DNA of 38,308 bases from Tabrizicola sp. (GCA_025458105.1 JALOTD010000036.1:1-38308); one strand, 5' to 3'; numbered from the stretch's first letter, positions 24,602-32,661 are shown. Program-made: numbers and translations. The notes: generated by a model not told the origin, from the sequence alone.

Positions 24602-24632
24602 CATATGGGGCTTCCCATAATGGGAAGGTCAA
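24602..24632 (-). promoter_or_regulatory. CueR-type promoter and operator of copA-cueR
   Basis: On the minus strand TTGACC (24627-24632), a 19-base spacer and CATATG (24602-24607). Within the spacer lies the perfect palindrome CTTCCCATTATGGGAAG (24611-24627). A 19-bp spacer with a CCTTCCC/GGGAAG dyad is the standard arrangement for CueR-activated copper promoters, and cueR itself is in the operon. Confidence 0.85.
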
Positions 24633-24654
24633 GGCCCTCGGCCAAGAATTCCGC

Positions 24655-24969
24655 CTAGGCCCGTTTGCAGAAGGTGTCGCGCAAGGCGACGATGATGGCC
24701 TCAACCTCCTCGCGCGCGAGATGGTAGAAGACGCTTTTCCCCTCACGCCGGGTCTGAACGACCCCCTCTGCCCTGAGCCGCATCAGCTGCTGCGAGACGC
24801 TGACGGGGCTGGCCCCCAGCGCCTCGGCCAGTTGGGTGACGTTCATCTCGCCATCGACAAGGCAGCAGAGGATCTGCAACCGCCCCTCGTGAGACAGCGA
24901 CTTAAGCAGCGCCACTGCGCGCGAGGCCTGTTCAGCCGTACCGCCGAAGCCTTGCAGGATATCAGCCAT
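24655..24969 (-). CDS. sqrR: ArsR-family persulfide-type repressor, SqrR/BigR-like
   Basis: A 104-residue winged-helix repressor. SqrR and BigR sense reactive sulfur by forming a tetrasulfide link between two Cys; in Rhodobacter capsulatus SqrR these are C41 and C107. Here C35 (LQILCCL) and C101 (RDTFCKRA) have exactly the same spacing of 66, with an extra Cys36 beside the first. The recognition helix is SPVSVSQQLMRLRAEG and the wing TRREGKSVFYHL. It closes an operon with DUF2892, an SQR-like oxidoreductase and an RND pump, a setting typical of sulfide regulation. GGAGGA precedes the start. Metal-type ArsR is less likely, as the CxC metal motif is absent. Confidence 0.85.
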   Translation of the reverse strand: MADILQGFGGTAEQASRAVALLKSLSHEGRLQILCCLVDGEMNVTQLAEALGASPVSVSQQLMRLRAEGVVQTRREGKSVFYHLAREEVEAIIVALRDTFCKRA

Positions 24970-25006
24970 GATCGTCCTCCGTTCGCCCGACCCTCTTTGC
25001 CGCCAT

Positions 25007-25210
25007 TTATTCGAATGCGCAGCCCTTCTTGAACCCCATCGCCCGGAACGCCATCGCTGCCGGACAGACCCCGGTAAAGGATGACTGGATCAGGTTCAGC
25101 CCGATGAAGACGGTGAACCAGACGAACAGCGGAGAGACATAAGCCGTCAGCACGACGCTGAGAAGCACCATAACCCCCGCAAAACGCAGAACTGCTGCAT
25201 CCAGCGACAT
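25007..25210 (-). CDS. DUF2892 small membrane protein
   Basis: A 67-residue inner-membrane protein with two hydrophobic helices and the family motif TGVCPAAMAFRAMG, ending in a Cys (KKGCAFE). DUF2892 proteins occur beside rhodanese and sulfide-oxidation genes and in BigR-type operons; the transmembrane part of the rhodanese YgaP belongs to the same family. A role in handling sulfane sulfur at the membrane is plausible, but the function is not established. It starts four bases after the SQR-like gene stop with AAAGGA upstream, so translation is probably coupled. Confidence 0.82.
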   Translation of the reverse strand: MSLDAAVLRFAGVMVLLSVVLTAYVSPLFVWFTVFIGLNLIQSSFTGVCPAAMAFRAMGFKKGCAFE

Positions 25211-25214
25211 TCGA

Positions 25215-26498
25215 TTATCCTTTCGTGGTTTCTTTCAGTTTGTCGATCCCCAGCACCTTGAGTGCGAGGCTTTCGTAGAACGGCTCGGACGTCCCCTTCC
25301 GTAGCTTGCGGAGGAAGTATTTCTCGAACCCCGCCTTCGCGAGATGCACCCATTTGCCCGACGACGACCAGTTGACGTTGCGCGGCGGGATCTGGGGTTG
25401 GGCGACAAAGGCAATGCCCCCGTCGCCGAAGTCAGCCAGGCACACCGCGTTCCAGGTGCCTACGCTGTCGGGCTGTTTCCCGCGGACGAGGTTCCCGATG
25501 TTGTGCGCGGTCGCGGTGACCATGCTTTCGATCATGAACCCGGTCTTCGGCACCCCGCAGGGGACCGGTGTGGCACCCATCGGCGGGATCGCAACGCAGA
25601 CGCCCACGGCGAAGATGTTGGGGTACTTCGGGTTTTGCTGGTGCTTGTCGACGATGGTGAACCCGCGCGGATTGCTCAGGCCCTCGATCCCCGCCACTGG
25701 CTTGATCCCCCGGAACGCCGGCAGCATCATCGAGAAGGCGAAGGCCAAGTCCTTTTCAGGTTTCGCAACACCATCCTCGCCCACCTCCTCGACGAACATA
25801 TGGCCCTCCTCCACCCGTTTGATCCGAGTGTTGGTCATCCACTTGATATGCTTCTCGCGCATCTGGGATTCGAGAAGGCCCTTGGTATCCCCCACACCGT
25901 CGAGGCCCAAGTGGCCGATATAGGGTTCGGGGGTCACAAAGGTCATCGGCACCCGGTCCCGCACCTTGGCGCGGCGGAGCGCGGTTTCCAGGATGAACAG
26001 GAACTCATAGGCCGGCCCGAAACAGCTTGCCCCCTGTGCCGCGCCGATCACCACCGGACCGGGGTTCGCCACCAGCTTGTCGAAGACCGACTTCGCGGCC
26101 TCGGCATGGTCGATGTGGCAGATCGACTGGGTAAAGCCCTGCGGCCCCAGCCCCTCGATCTCGTCGAAGGCCAGCTCTGGCCCCGTCGCAATGACAAGGT
26201 AATCGTAGGCGACGGACTGACCATCGACGAGCTGGATGCGGTTTTCCTCGGGGTGCAGCTTTTCGGCGGCCACAGGGATAAAGTCGATCTTCTTCTTGGC
26301 CATCACCGGCGCAAGGTCGACCGTGATGTCCTCGCGGTCGCGCCAGCCCACGGCGATCCAGGGGTTCGAGGGCACGAAGTGATACTTCGGGTCCTTCGTC
26401 ACCACTGTCACCTTGTCCTCGGGCCGCAACTGGTCCTTCAACTCGTAAGCCATGATGGCGCCGCCAAGTCCGGCCCCGAGTACAACGACATGTGCCAT
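25215..26498 (-). CDS. FAD-dependent oxidoreductase of the sulfide:quinone oxidoreductase family
   Basis: A 427-residue flavoprotein with the N-terminal GAGLGGAIMAYEL FAD-binding fold (8-20), the second strand motif YDYLVIATGPEL (99-110) and a C-terminal membrane-associating tail. SQR oxidises sulfide to sulfane sulfur and passes electrons to quinone. Cys127 and Cys159 (SICHID, GASCFGPAYEF) fall at the same numbers as two essential Cys of R. capsulatus SQR; a third redox Cys would be C301 (VGVCVAIPP) or C314 (VPCGVPKTG), not one near 353, so this is a divergent SQR type. AGGAGA six bases before ATG fixes the start. It lies in the same operon as a persulfide repressor, which supports sulfide as the substrate. 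Confidence 0.82.
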   Translation of the reverse strand: MAHVVVLGAGLGGAIMAYELKDQLRPEDKVTVVTKDPKYHFVPSNPWIAVGWRDREDITVDLAPVMAKKKIDFIPVAAEKLHPEENRIQLVDGQSVAYDYLVIATGPELAFDEIEGLGPQGFTQSICHIDHAEAAKSVFDKLVANPGPVVIGAAQGASCFGPAYEFLFILETALRRAKVRDRVPMTFVTPEPYIGHLGLDGVGDTKGLLESQMREKHIKWMTNTRIKRVEEGHMFVEEVGEDGVAKPEKDLAFAFSMMLPAFRGIKPVAGIEGLSNPRGFTIVDKHQQNPKYPNIFAVGVCVAIPPMGATPVPCGVPKTGFMIESMVTATAHNIGNLVRGKQPDSVGTWNAVCLADFGDGGIAFVAQPQIPPRNVNWSSSGKWVHLAKAGFEKYFLRKLRKGTSEPFYESLALKVLGIDKLKETTKG

Positions 26499-26516
26499 TT
26501 CAGTCTCCTCTTCTGA

Positions 26517-29492
26517 TCAGGCGAGGGTGTCCGACCCGGTCCGGAACACGCGGTAGATCGCCGGGATGACAAGCACGGTCAAGAGATCCACCGTGACCCC
26601 GCCCCCGTGGCGGATGAAGTCCACCAGAAGGATCGAGTTTCTCACGATGATTCCGGCCAGCGCAATGAAGCCGATCATTGACGTGGCCGAAAACGGTGCG
26701 TTGAAAATCCAGTGGCCGAGCATGATCCCCAGGAAGGTCAGCGGGATCGGCGTGAGGATCACCAAGGGCAGCTTGAAAGAGCCGAACTGCGCCACGACCA
26801 GGATGAAGATGCCCAACAGCGCCACCCCGAAGGCCGCCCCCATGTCGCGGAAGGTGACGAAGGTCACTTCCCACTCGCCATCCCAGAGAAGCGTGACCTT
26901 CCCCTCATCCTCGGGCTGGCCATGCAGCGCGATTTCGGGCTTGGTGCCTTCGGGCCAGTCCATCTTTTCGATCTGCTCGGCCACCGCCAGCATCCCGTAG
27001 AGCGGGGCTTCGAAGTCCCCCGCAAGTTCCGCCGTCACCATCTCCGCATCGCGGCCGTTGTGGCGGAAGATCGGGAAGCTTGCGGCCTCCTCCTTCACCC
27101 TCACCACATCGCCCAGCTCCACCACGCCCCGCGCGCCCGGCAGCGCATTGGCGGGAATGGGAGTCGTCAGGAACCGCTCATCCAGCACCCGGTCCGCCTT
27201 GTCGCGCCCCACGACCAGCGGGATCGGCAAGCGCCCCTCGCCCCGGTGCGAGTATCCCACCGTCTGCCCGCCGTTCAGGCGCGCCTGCGTGCCGAAACTG
27301 TCGTCGACGTCCACGATGAATGGCACCGCCTCGAACGCCTGTCGTATGAGCCGCGCCGCCTCGCGCCGCGTCTCGGCATCTGGCCCGTAGACCTCGGCCA
27401 ACAGGGTGGAGATGACCGGGGGGCCGGGCGGGGGTTCGACGACCTTGAGGCTGGTACCTTCGGGGACTTTCAGCGTCGTCAGCCGCTGCCGCACGTCCAG
27501 CGCGATGTCGTGGCTGGCCCGGTCGCGGTCAGCCTTGCCGGTCAGGTTGATCGCCACTTCGCCGAGTTGCGGTTCGGAGCGCAGGTAGTAATGCCGTACC
27601 AAGCCGTTGAAGTTGAAGGGTGCGGGCGTGCCGGCATAGGTCTGGACCGAGGTCACCTCGGGCAGGCCCATGACCACGTCGGCCACGTCGCGCGCCACGC
27701 GATCCGTCGCCTCGACGGATGAGCCTTCGGGCAGGTCGATGACCACCGAAAGCTCGGACTTGTTGTCGAAGGGGAGGAGCTTGACCGTCACGTCGCGCGT
27801 GTAAAGTGCGGCAAGAGAGCCGAAGGACAGGGCGGCGGTGACGAGCAGGAAGGTCAGGCTGCGGGCCTTGGTCTTCAGCACTGGCTTTGCCACCGCAGTA
27901 TAGGCCCGTTCCAGCCAGCCGCCATGATGGCCGCCGTATTCGTCGTCATGCGCGTGCGCGTGTATGACGGCGCGGCCTGCAATCTTGACCATCAGCCAGG
28001 GGGTGATGATGACGGCGACGAAGAAGGAAAAGATCATCGCCGCCGAGGCGTTCGCGGGAATGGGAGACATATAAGGCCCCATCAGCCCGCTTACGAACAG
28101 CATCGGCAGCAGCGCCACCACCACCGTCAGCGTCGCGACGATGGTCGGGTTTCCGACCTCGGCCACTGCCTCGATAGCCGCCTGGATGCGGGGCTTGCGG
28201 CGGTCCATGCCCCAGTGGCGGTCGATGTTCTCGATCACCACGATGGCGTCGTCGACCAAGATGCCGATGGAGAAGATCAGCGCGAAGAGGGAGACCCGGT
28301 TCAGCGTGAAGCCCATGACCCAGGCCGCGAAGAGGGTCAGCAGGATCGTGACCGGGATCACGATGGCAACCACCCCGGCCTCGCGCCAGCCGATGGCGAG
28401 CCAGACCAGCGCGATGATCGACACCGTGGCGAGGCCAAGGTGGAACAAAAGCTCGTTGGCCTTTTCGTTCGCCGTCTCGCCATAGTCGCGGGTGATCGTG
28501 ACCGTCACGCCTTCAGGGATCAGCTTATTCTCCAGCGAATGCACCCGGTGCAGGACCTCTTCGGCCACCACCACTGCGTTGGCCCCCGCCCGCTTGGCAA
28601 TCGCCAGCGTGACCGCAGGGCCCGAGACCCCGTCCTTCGCCAGATGCGAAACGATGGCGTCGTTCGTGTTCTCGACATAGGCCACTGTGGCCACGTCCGA
28701 CACATAGACTGGCCGGCCGTCCCGCGTGGTCAAGAGAAGCTGCGCCACCTCGGCCGGGGCCGTCAGAGTCTCCCCCGCCACCAGGTCCACCATCTGACCC
28801 TGATCGCGCAGTTTCCCAGTGTTCAGCGTGCGGTTCGCCTGTGCCACCTTCCCGGCCAGCTGCTGCAGCGTCACACCATAGAGCGCCAGCCGGTCCGGGT
28901 CGGGCTCGATCCGGATCGCGTCCTGAGCGTCGCCGACGAGGTAGGTGAGGCCCACATCCTCGGTCTTCGCGACCTCAGTCTGCAGGGTCCGCGCAATGCG
29001 GGTCAGGTCGTTCGACGACAAACCGCTCCCCGACAGCGTCAGCGTCAGGATCGCCACATCGTCGATCCCCCGCCCCACGATCAGGGGTTCCGGGATGCCC
29101 ACCGGGATTGCCCCGATGTTCGCGCGCACCTTGTCATGCACCCGCAGGATCGCATCCTCGGACCTTGTGCCGACCTCGAACCGCGCCGTCACCATCGCCG
29201 CGTCGTCCCGCGTCGACGAATAGACATGCTCGACGTCGTTGATCCCCTTGACGATTACCTCCAGGGGTTCCGTCACCAGCTTGACGGCATCCTCGGCCTT
29301 AAGTCCCTGGGCTGCCACATGAATGTCGACGAGGGGCACCGAAATCTGTGGTTCTTCCTCGCGCGGCAAGGACATCAACGCGACCAGCCCTGCCGCCAGC
29401 GCCGCGAGAATGAAAAGAGGGGTTAGGGCCGAATTGATGAAAGCCTTGGTCAGGCCTCCGGCCAGCCCGACGGGATGCTTGCGGTCAGTCAT
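26517..29492 (-). CDS. RND-family efflux permease with a C-terminal internal deletion
   Basis: A 991-residue inner-membrane RND pump: N-terminal helix, two periplasmic porter loops and a membrane domain with the proton-relay pair Asp-Asp near residue 415 (GILVDDAIVVIENIDRH). Near the C-terminus the text runs RNSILLVDFIRHGG straight into GVTVDLLTVLVIPAIYRVF. In complete RND pumps about 50 residues lie between these blocks, covering a cytoplasmic helix, transmembrane helix 11 (with the relay Thr of AcrB) and part of helix 12. The reading frame is kept across the gap (about 26600-26610). As read, the pump should be impaired. ATG at 29492 overlaps the adaptor gene stop by eight bases. Cargo may be sulfur species or metals; this is inferred from neighbours. 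Confidence 0.85.
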   Translation of the reverse strand: MTDRKHPVGLAGGLTKAFINSALTPLFILAALAAGLVALMSLPREEEPQISVPLVDIHVAAQGLKAEDAVKLVTEPLEVIVKGINDVEHVYSSTRDDAAMVTARFEVGTRSEDAILRVHDKVRANIGAIPVGIPEPLIVGRGIDDVAILTLTLSGSGLSSNDLTRIARTLQTEVAKTEDVGLTYLVGDAQDAIRIEPDPDRLALYGVTLQQLAGKVAQANRTLNTGKLRDQGQMVDLVAGETLTAPAEVAQLLLTTRDGRPVYVSDVATVAYVENTNDAIVSHLAKDGVSGPAVTLAIAKRAGANAVVVAEEVLHRVHSLENKLIPEGVTVTITRDYGETANEKANELLFHLGLATVSIIALVWLAIGWREAGVVAIVIPVTILLTLFAAWVMGFTLNRVSLFALIFSIGILVDDAIVVIENIDRHWGMDRRKPRIQAAIEAVAEVGNPTIVATLTVVVALLPMLFVSGLMGPYMSPIPANASAAMIFSFFVAVIITPWLMVKIAGRAVIHAHAHDDEYGGHHGGWLERAYTAVAKPVLKTKARSLTFLLVTAALSFGSLAALYTRDVTVKLLPFDNKSELSVVIDLPEGSSVEATDRVARDVADVVMGLPEVTSVQTYAGTPAPFNFNGLVRHYYLRSEPQLGEVAINLTGKADRDRASHDIALDVRQRLTTLKVPEGTSLKVVEPPPGPPVISTLLAEVYGPDAETRREAARLIRQAFEAVPFIVDVDDSFGTQARLNGGQTVGYSHRGEGRLPIPLVVGRDKADRVLDERFLTTPIPANALPGARGVVELGDVVRVKEEAASFPIFRHNGRDAEMVTAELAGDFEAPLYGMLAVAEQIEKMDWPEGTKPEIALHGQPEDEGKVTLLWDGEWEVTFVTFRDMGAAFGVALLGIFILVVAQFGSFKLPLVILTPIPLTFLGIMLGHWIFNAPFSATSMIGFIALAGIIVRNSILLVDFIRHGGGVTVDLLTVLVIPAIYRVFRTGSDTLA

Positions 29493-30492
29493 GGGCAAGC
29501 TCGGATGCTACTTCAGTGGCGGGCAGGACCAAGTCGCCTGCGACAAGGCCGCTGATGACCTCGACCATGGCGGCACCGTCGATCTGATGAACTGCACCCG
29601 GCACGATACTGCGCAGTGCCACCCCGTTGGATGTCTTTAGGCCGACGAAATCCAAGCCAGAGCGTGTCACTATGCTGGCCTGCGGCACCAACAGGGCCTG
29701 GCGTTCATCCACCGGCAAGCGGACCAGAAGGCGCGCGCCGACAAAGCTGTCGGACAGCCCTGCGACTTCGACGTCTGCCACGACGCGACCGCCCTCGATC
29801 AGAGGGTAGACCCGGGCCAGCGTCCCCGCGCGGTCGCCATCGGCGTCGGACAGCAGGATCGTGTCGCCTGCCTCCAGCGCGCCGGCATGGCGTTCGGGAA
29901 CGGCGATACGCAGGAAGGTGCCACCGCCGCCCACGACCGCGACAACCTCGCCCGGCATAACGACGGCGCCCTTGGTTACGGGCACATCCAGCACGCGGCC
30001 CGCAACCGGGGCCAAAACCACGCCCTCGCGCGCCTGCTGTGTGATGACCTCGGCCTCCGCGTCAAGGGCGGCGATCTGGCCTTTCAACACGTCAACCTGG
30101 GTCTGCAACGCCTCGACCCGCTGAGTGGTGGTTACCCCTTGCGCCAGAAGATCTTCGCCACGTTTCAAGTCGGCCTCGGCATTTGCAAGCTGCGCACTGG
30201 CCGCCTCGCGTCGTGCGGCAATGACCTGCAGCTGGAAGTCCAGCTTGTCATCCGCGATCCACGCCAGTTCCTGACCCGCCGTCACCGCATCGCCTTCGAC
30301 GACCGAAAGCTCGACCAGAGTGCCCCCCAAACGCGCCCGCGCCGGAACGCGATCACGCGCCTCGACAGTGCCGTACACGGCCTTCCATTCGGTCACCGTT
30401 GTGGCAGCGACGGTGTAGGGCTCTGCCGCAAGGGGCGTGAACCCGATAACCGCAAGAGTAGCCAGAACCAGAGAAGGGTGAGGGCGGCGCAT
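29485..30492 (-). CDS. RND efflux periplasmic adaptor (membrane-fusion protein)
   Basis: A 335-residue HlyD/MFP-type adaptor: signal peptide (LVLATLAVIGFTPLAAEP), a lipoyl-like half near GGTLVELSVVEGDAVTAGQ, an alpha-helical hairpin (about 85-155, ARREAASAQLANAEADLKRG) and a second lipoyl half GVVLAPVAGRVLDVPVTKG, then a beta-barrel. It bridges the RND permease to an outer-membrane channel; no channel gene is nearby. ATG at 30492 has AGAAAG eight bases upstream; a GTG at 30501 is possible. First gene of the operon, behind the AT-rich promoter at 30515-30551. Confidence 0.88.
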   Translation of the reverse strand: MRRPHPSLVLATLAVIGFTPLAAEPYTVAATTVTEWKAVYGTVEARDRVPARARLGGTLVELSVVEGDAVTAGQELAWIADDKLDFQLQVIAARREAASAQLANAEADLKRGEDLLAQGVTTTQRVEALQTQVDVLKGQIAALDAEAEVITQQAREGVVLAPVAGRVLDVPVTKGAVVMPGEVVAVVGGGGTFLRIAVPERHAGALEAGDTILLSDADGDRAGTLARVYPLIEGGRVVADVEVAGLSDSFVGARLLVRLPVDERQALLVPQASIVTRSGLDFVGLKTSNGVALRSIVPGAVHQIDGAAMVEVISGLVAGDLVLPATEVASELAHD

Positions 30493-30514
30493 CAGAGTCA
30501 CTTTCTGTTTAAAG

Positions 30515-30551
30515 ATATAAAGCTATTAAGATGTGCATATAAAAAAGTCAA
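30515..30551 (-). promoter_or_regulatory. Promoter of the RND/SQR/SqrR operon with an overlapping AT-rich dyad
   Basis: On the minus strand TTGACT (30546-30551), 17 bases, then TAATAG (30523-30528). An imperfect dyad, ATAT...ATAT with 8 of 13 half-site matches, spans 30515-30540 and covers the -10 region. AT-rich dyads over promoters are known for BigR-type repressors, and a SqrR-like repressor is encoded in this operon. The DNA here is strikingly AT-rich for this genome. Confidence 0.6.
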
Positions 30552-30700
30552 GCCCCTTGGCACACTGCTCTTCCGTCAGGGTTCAAGATTTCGGCAGAGG
30601 TGATCTGAACTGCCCAACTAAGTGGCGCTGTCCGGACGCTGCTTGACAGGTGCCCGCGTGGACCTTGCCGTTCCTCGCCCGCAGATGTTCCCAAAAGGCC

Positions 30701-31285
30701 ATGAGCAAGCGCCTATCGATCATTGTTGTCGAGAAGGATCGTGATCGGGCGAAGATCATTGTCGATGGCCTGCGTGAGGCGGGTGATCTCGACGTATTGG
30801 TCATTGGCGACGAGATCGGCCTGGAGCGCAGGATCGCCGAACGCAATCCGGACATCGTGCTGATCGACGCGGGCAACCCGTCGCGCGACGCAATCGAGGA
30901 GTTGACGCTGGCCAGTGCGCCCTTGCAGCGCCCGGTCGCAATGTTTGTTGACGAAAGCGACGGCGCGCTGACCAAGGCGGCCATCGAGGCCGGTGTTTCG
31001 GCCTATGTCGTCTCGGGACTGTCTGCCAAGCGGATCAAACCGGTGCTGGATGCAGCGATAGCCCGGTTTCACATGATGCAGAAGATGCGCGCCGAACTGG
31101 CCGAAACGCGCCGCGCATTGGAAGAGCGCAAAGTGATCGACCGCGCCAAGGGCATCGTAATGCGGGCCAAGGGGATCTCGGAGGAAGAGGCATATGCCCT
31201 TATGCGCAAGGCGGCGATGGATCAGGGCAAGAAACTGGCGGAGGTGGCGCAGGCTCTTGTCACGGCGGCGGAGTTGCTCAAATGA
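30701..31285 (+). CDS. nasT: ANTAR-domain antitermination regulator NasT
   Basis: NasT is a response-regulator-like protein whose ANTAR domain binds two-hairpin RNA leaders and prevents termination of nitrate-assimilation transcripts. The 194-residue protein has a receiver-like domain (1-120; D56 in DIVLIDAGNP) and a C-terminal ANTAR domain (about 135-190; RKVIDRAKGIVMRAKG and EEEAYALMRKAAM). The start at 30701 gives the normal N-terminus MSKRLSIIVVE; AAAAGG is close upstream. TTGACA at 30643-30648 could be its -35 element. nasS overlaps its stop by four bases (ATGA), matching the NasS-NasT complex. The RNA target is visible 1.3 kb downstream, before nrtA. Confidence 0.93.
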   Translation: MSKRLSIIVVEKDRDRAKIIVDGLREAGDLDVLVIGDEIGLERRIAERNPDIVLIDAGNPSRDAIEELTLASAPLQRPVAMFVDESDGALTKAAIEAGVSAYVVSGLSAKRIKPVLDAAIARFHMMQKMRAELAETRRALEERKVIDRAKGIVMRAKGISEEEAYALMRKAAMDQGKKLAEVAQALVTAAELLK

Positions 31286-32451
31286 GCGTGCCGCTGCGCG
31301 TCGGGTTCCTGCCGCTGGTCGATGCGGCGCCGTTGGTCTTGGCCGAAGCCATGGGGTTTGACCGAGAGGAAGGGCTGGCCCTTGACCTTGTAGGCGCGCC
31401 CAGCTGGTCGGCGCTACGCGATATGCTTGCCCATGGCGAGGTGACGGCGGCCCATATGCTGGCACCGGTCCCCATTGCGCAGGCCCTGGGCCTGGGTGGA
31501 CCGGGCCGGTTCGAGGTGCTGTCAGTCCTGAACCTGAACGGCAATGTCATCGGTGTCTCGACTGCTCTTGCGCAGCGGATGTCCGATCATGACTTTGGTT
31601 TTCACGATGCGCGCGCGGCAGGTTTTGCGCTGGTTCGTGCCGCCGGGCCAGAGTTGCGGATCGGCGTGCCCTTTGCTTTTTCGCTGCATCGCGAACTGGT
31701 GCAATACTGGCTGGAGCGTCTTGGTGTCGACCTGCCGGTGCATCTGAAGATCGTAACTGTGCCGCCGCCGTTGATGCCGGACGCCCTGGCGGCGGACGAA
31801 GTCGATGCATTCTGCGTCGGAGAGCCGCGCGGGTCGGTCGCTGTGGATCGCGGCGCGGGTGTGCTTCTGTTGCCGACCTGCGCAATCTGGGCCTCGGCCC
31901 CGGAAAAGGTGTTGGCCGTTCGCGCAGGCTGGGCCGAGGCCGAACCCGAGCTGGCCGGTCGTCTGATCCGCGCGGTATGGCGTGCGGGACGCTGGCTTGG
32001 GCAGTCAGGGAACCTGTCGGTTGCAAGCGAGATTCTGGCCGCTCAGGGTCGTCTGGCCGTTCCAGCGGAGATCATCGAACGCAGCCTGACCGGTCGCATT
32101 TGCATCTCTCCGGACGGGACGGAACGTCATGTGCCAGGATTTATCCAATTCCATGACGGGGCGGCTGCGTTTCCCTGGCGCAGTCAGGCCGCATGGATCG
32201 GTGTGCGTCTGGCAGAACGTCACGGCCTAGACCCGGCCATGGCAAGCCAACGGGCGGCCAGCGTCTTCCGCAGCGATCTGTACCGTCTGCACCTGACCCC
32301 GGCAGGCGCCGACCTTCCCGCCGCAAGCGCCAAGTTGGAGGGGTCGCTTGCGGTTCCGACTCCGGTCGCCTCGTCACGCGGCAAGCTGATTCTGTCGCCT
32401 GACCGCTTCTACGATGCACAGGTCTTCGACCCGGCGCTGCCCGGGCGATGA
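31282..32451 (+). CDS. nasS: Nitrate/nitrite sensor NasS (NrtA-like, cytoplasmic)
   Basis: NasS holds NasT inactive until nitrate or nitrite binds, then lets it go to act on RNA. The 389-residue protein is a periplasmic-binding-protein fold of the NrtA/CmpA type ([19 protein letters not shown] at the N-terminus, [32 protein letters not shown]) but lacks a signal peptide, which separates the sensor NasS from the transport protein NrtA encoded downstream. ATG at 31282 overlaps the nasT stop. The sequence after the stop forms a possible terminator and then the ANTAR leader of the nrt operon. Confidence 0.92.
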   Translation: MSVPLRVGFLPLVDAAPLVLAEAMGFDREEGLALDLVGAPSWSALRDMLAHGEVTAAHMLAPVPIAQALGLGGPGRFEVLSVLNLNGNVIGVSTALAQRMSDHDFGFHDARAAGFALVRAAGPELRIGVPFAFSLHRELVQYWLERLGVDLPVHLKIVTVPPPLMPDALAADEVDAFCVGEPRGSVAVDRGAGVLLLPTCAIWASAPEKVLAVRAGWAEAEPELAGRLIRAVWRAGRWLGQSGNLSVASEILAAQGRLAVPAEIIERSLTGRICISPDGTERHVPGFIQFHDGAAAFPWRSQAAWIGVRLAERHGLDPAMASQRAASVFRSDLYRLHLTPAGADLPAASAKLEGSLAVPTPVASSRGKLILSPDRFYDAQVFDPALPGR

Positions 32452-32459
32452 ATTTTTGG

Positions 32460-32487
32460 GCGCTGCGCTGCAGCGTGAAGGATTTTT
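32460..32487 (+). terminator. Possible terminator of nasTS
   Basis: GCGCTG (32460-32465) pairs with CAGCGT (32471-32476) over a five-base loop, with TTTTT at 32483-32487. The T-run is separated by six bases, so this is a moderate candidate. The same segment, CGCTGCGCTGC (32461-32471), is also exactly complementary to GCAGCGCAGCG at 32528-32538. Confidence 0.4.
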
Positions 32488-32557
32488 CTGCCACCCGACG
32501 CAATCCATCCAAATCTTGATTGACGCCGCAGCGCAGCGTGGCACGGTTAGACCAAGC

Positions 32558-32622
32558 GCGATGACAACGATGTCTTGCAGCGCAAATCCCAGATATCGGG
32601 AAAGCCGAGCAACGCCGCTTGG
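32558..32622 (+). promoter_or_regulatory. ANTAR-type two-hairpin leader RNA of the nrt operon (NasT target)
   Basis: Two stem-loops with hexaloops of the ANTAR pattern (A at position 1, G at position 4). P1: GCGA, bulged U62, GAC (32558-32565), loop AACGAT (32566-32571), GTCTTGC (32572-32578). P2: CCGAGC (32605-32610), loop AACGCC (32611-32616), GCTTGG (32617-32622), six perfect or wobble pairs. The linker holds TCCC-AGATATC-GGGA. NasT-type proteins bind such paired loops. P2's loop and 3' strand form the 5' arm of the terminator that follows, so P2 and terminator exclude each other. Confidence 0.85.
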
Positions 32623-32661
32623 GTCCATCGTCCTCGAGACGAAGGCTCCGGGCGGCTTTTT
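32614..32661 (+). terminator. Conditional terminator of the nrt leader
   Basis: GCCGCTTGGG (32614-32623) pairs with TCCGGGCGGC (32647-32656) through ten pairs with some G-U, followed by TTTTT (32657-32661). An inner TCGTC/GACGA hairpin tips the stem. Its 5' arm overlaps P2, so NasT bound to P1-P2 should block it and let RNA polymerase continue into nrtA. Confidence 0.82.

Noticed and set aside
32540-32555. TGGCAC as a sigma-54 -24 element before the nrt leader
   Set aside because: The expected TTGC-type -12 element is missing at the right spacing.
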